Positions 63,731 to 64,000 of a stretch of 64,000 bases of DNA are shown in pieces; position 1 is the first letter of the stretch; each line of letters starts with the position of its first letter. The notes below the pieces were generated by a model. The model was given only the letters and a program-made list of their open reading frames with translations, was not told the origin of the DNA and made no database searches. The position numbers and the translations under genes are program-made. The stretch is from Xanthostigma xanthostigma (taxonomy: Eukaryota; Arthropoda; Insecta; Raphidioptera; Raphidiidae), in assembly GCA_963575645.1 (NCBI GenBank), contig OY754464.1, positions 48,970,192-49,034,191 of the forward strand. Direction: 5' to 3'.

Positions 63731-64000
63731 GTATTAAGTAAATTAATATTTTCGTTGAAGCATGTTTTCCTTTATTAGACTTAATTATTGTAACCAAATT
63801 AGGTTCTCTGACGATGGACTTTCTTTCAAAGGACGTTTCATATAGAAGTATGTCCCCATATCACATTCGTAGTTCCCCTTTCTATATTTTCTAGAAAGAA
63901 CTACTCATGCCGTCTTTGGTACCAAGGTAAGTGTAAGATTTAATAAAAAATGTTAATGCCATTTTCGAGTATATTTAACGCTATTCGTTTTCAGAAGGCC

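Noticed and set aside
1-64000. Endogenous viral or LTR elements
   Set aside because: No gag, integrase, capsid or envelope-like frames and no long terminal repeats with a primer-binding site were seen; the only reverse transcriptase belongs to the LINE.

Overview
The window is AT-rich, intron-rich animal DNA, almost certainly from an insect. The two genes that can be named encode animal proteins (RIC3 and EB1) and match insect-type forms as far as I recall them. GT/AG introns are large and packed with non-autonomous DNA transposons and a non-LTR retrotransposon. I cannot fix the insect order from sequence alone. No virus-derived or LTR element was recognised.

Layout. (1) 1-327, minus strand: the first coding exon of an unidentified basic protein that runs off the left edge. 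(2) 328-5441: intergenic, filled with small transposons (hAT-like, Helitron-like and others). (3) 5442-37396, plus strand: a complete RIC3 gene, the ER chaperone of nicotinic acetylcholine receptors. I rebuilt it from ten coding exons whose phases all agree (627 codons plus stop). A candidate 21-nt microexon at 17143-17163 would add seven residues. Its introns hold an unidentified 428-nt open exon-like block (8162-8589), a 1.4-kb hairpin (21725-23147), a tRNA-like SINE head, and a LINE of the CR1/Jockey kind with both ORFs open (30635-34547). A stack of elements nested inside one another lies at 34859-37108. (4) 37397-46371: intergenic space between two convergent genes, with several hAT-like elements, one of them inserted inside another. 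(5) 46372-60924, minus strand: the 3' two thirds of Eb1, the microtubule plus-end binding protein. It contains two alternative copies of the exon that encodes the end of the calponin-homology domain plus the linker (51129-51363 and 60711-60924). The exons for the N-terminal part are not visible and should lie beyond 64000. (6) 63602 to the right edge, plus strand: coding-looking exon(s) of an unidentified gene.

The most interesting points are the duplicated, phase-incompatible Eb1 exon pair, which forces mutually exclusive use; the RIC3 microexon; the open block in RIC3 intron 1, which is phase-compatible with RIC3 exon 1; the long hairpin inside a transcribed intron; and a 13-copy 120-bp tandem repeat that carries a CRE octamer and two YY1-like motifs per unit. 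More than nine hAT-like elements can be delimited to the base by their 8-bp target duplications. RIC3 (receptor assembly in the ER) and EB1 (microtubule plus ends) are not known to act in one pathway; their neighbourhood looks incidental.
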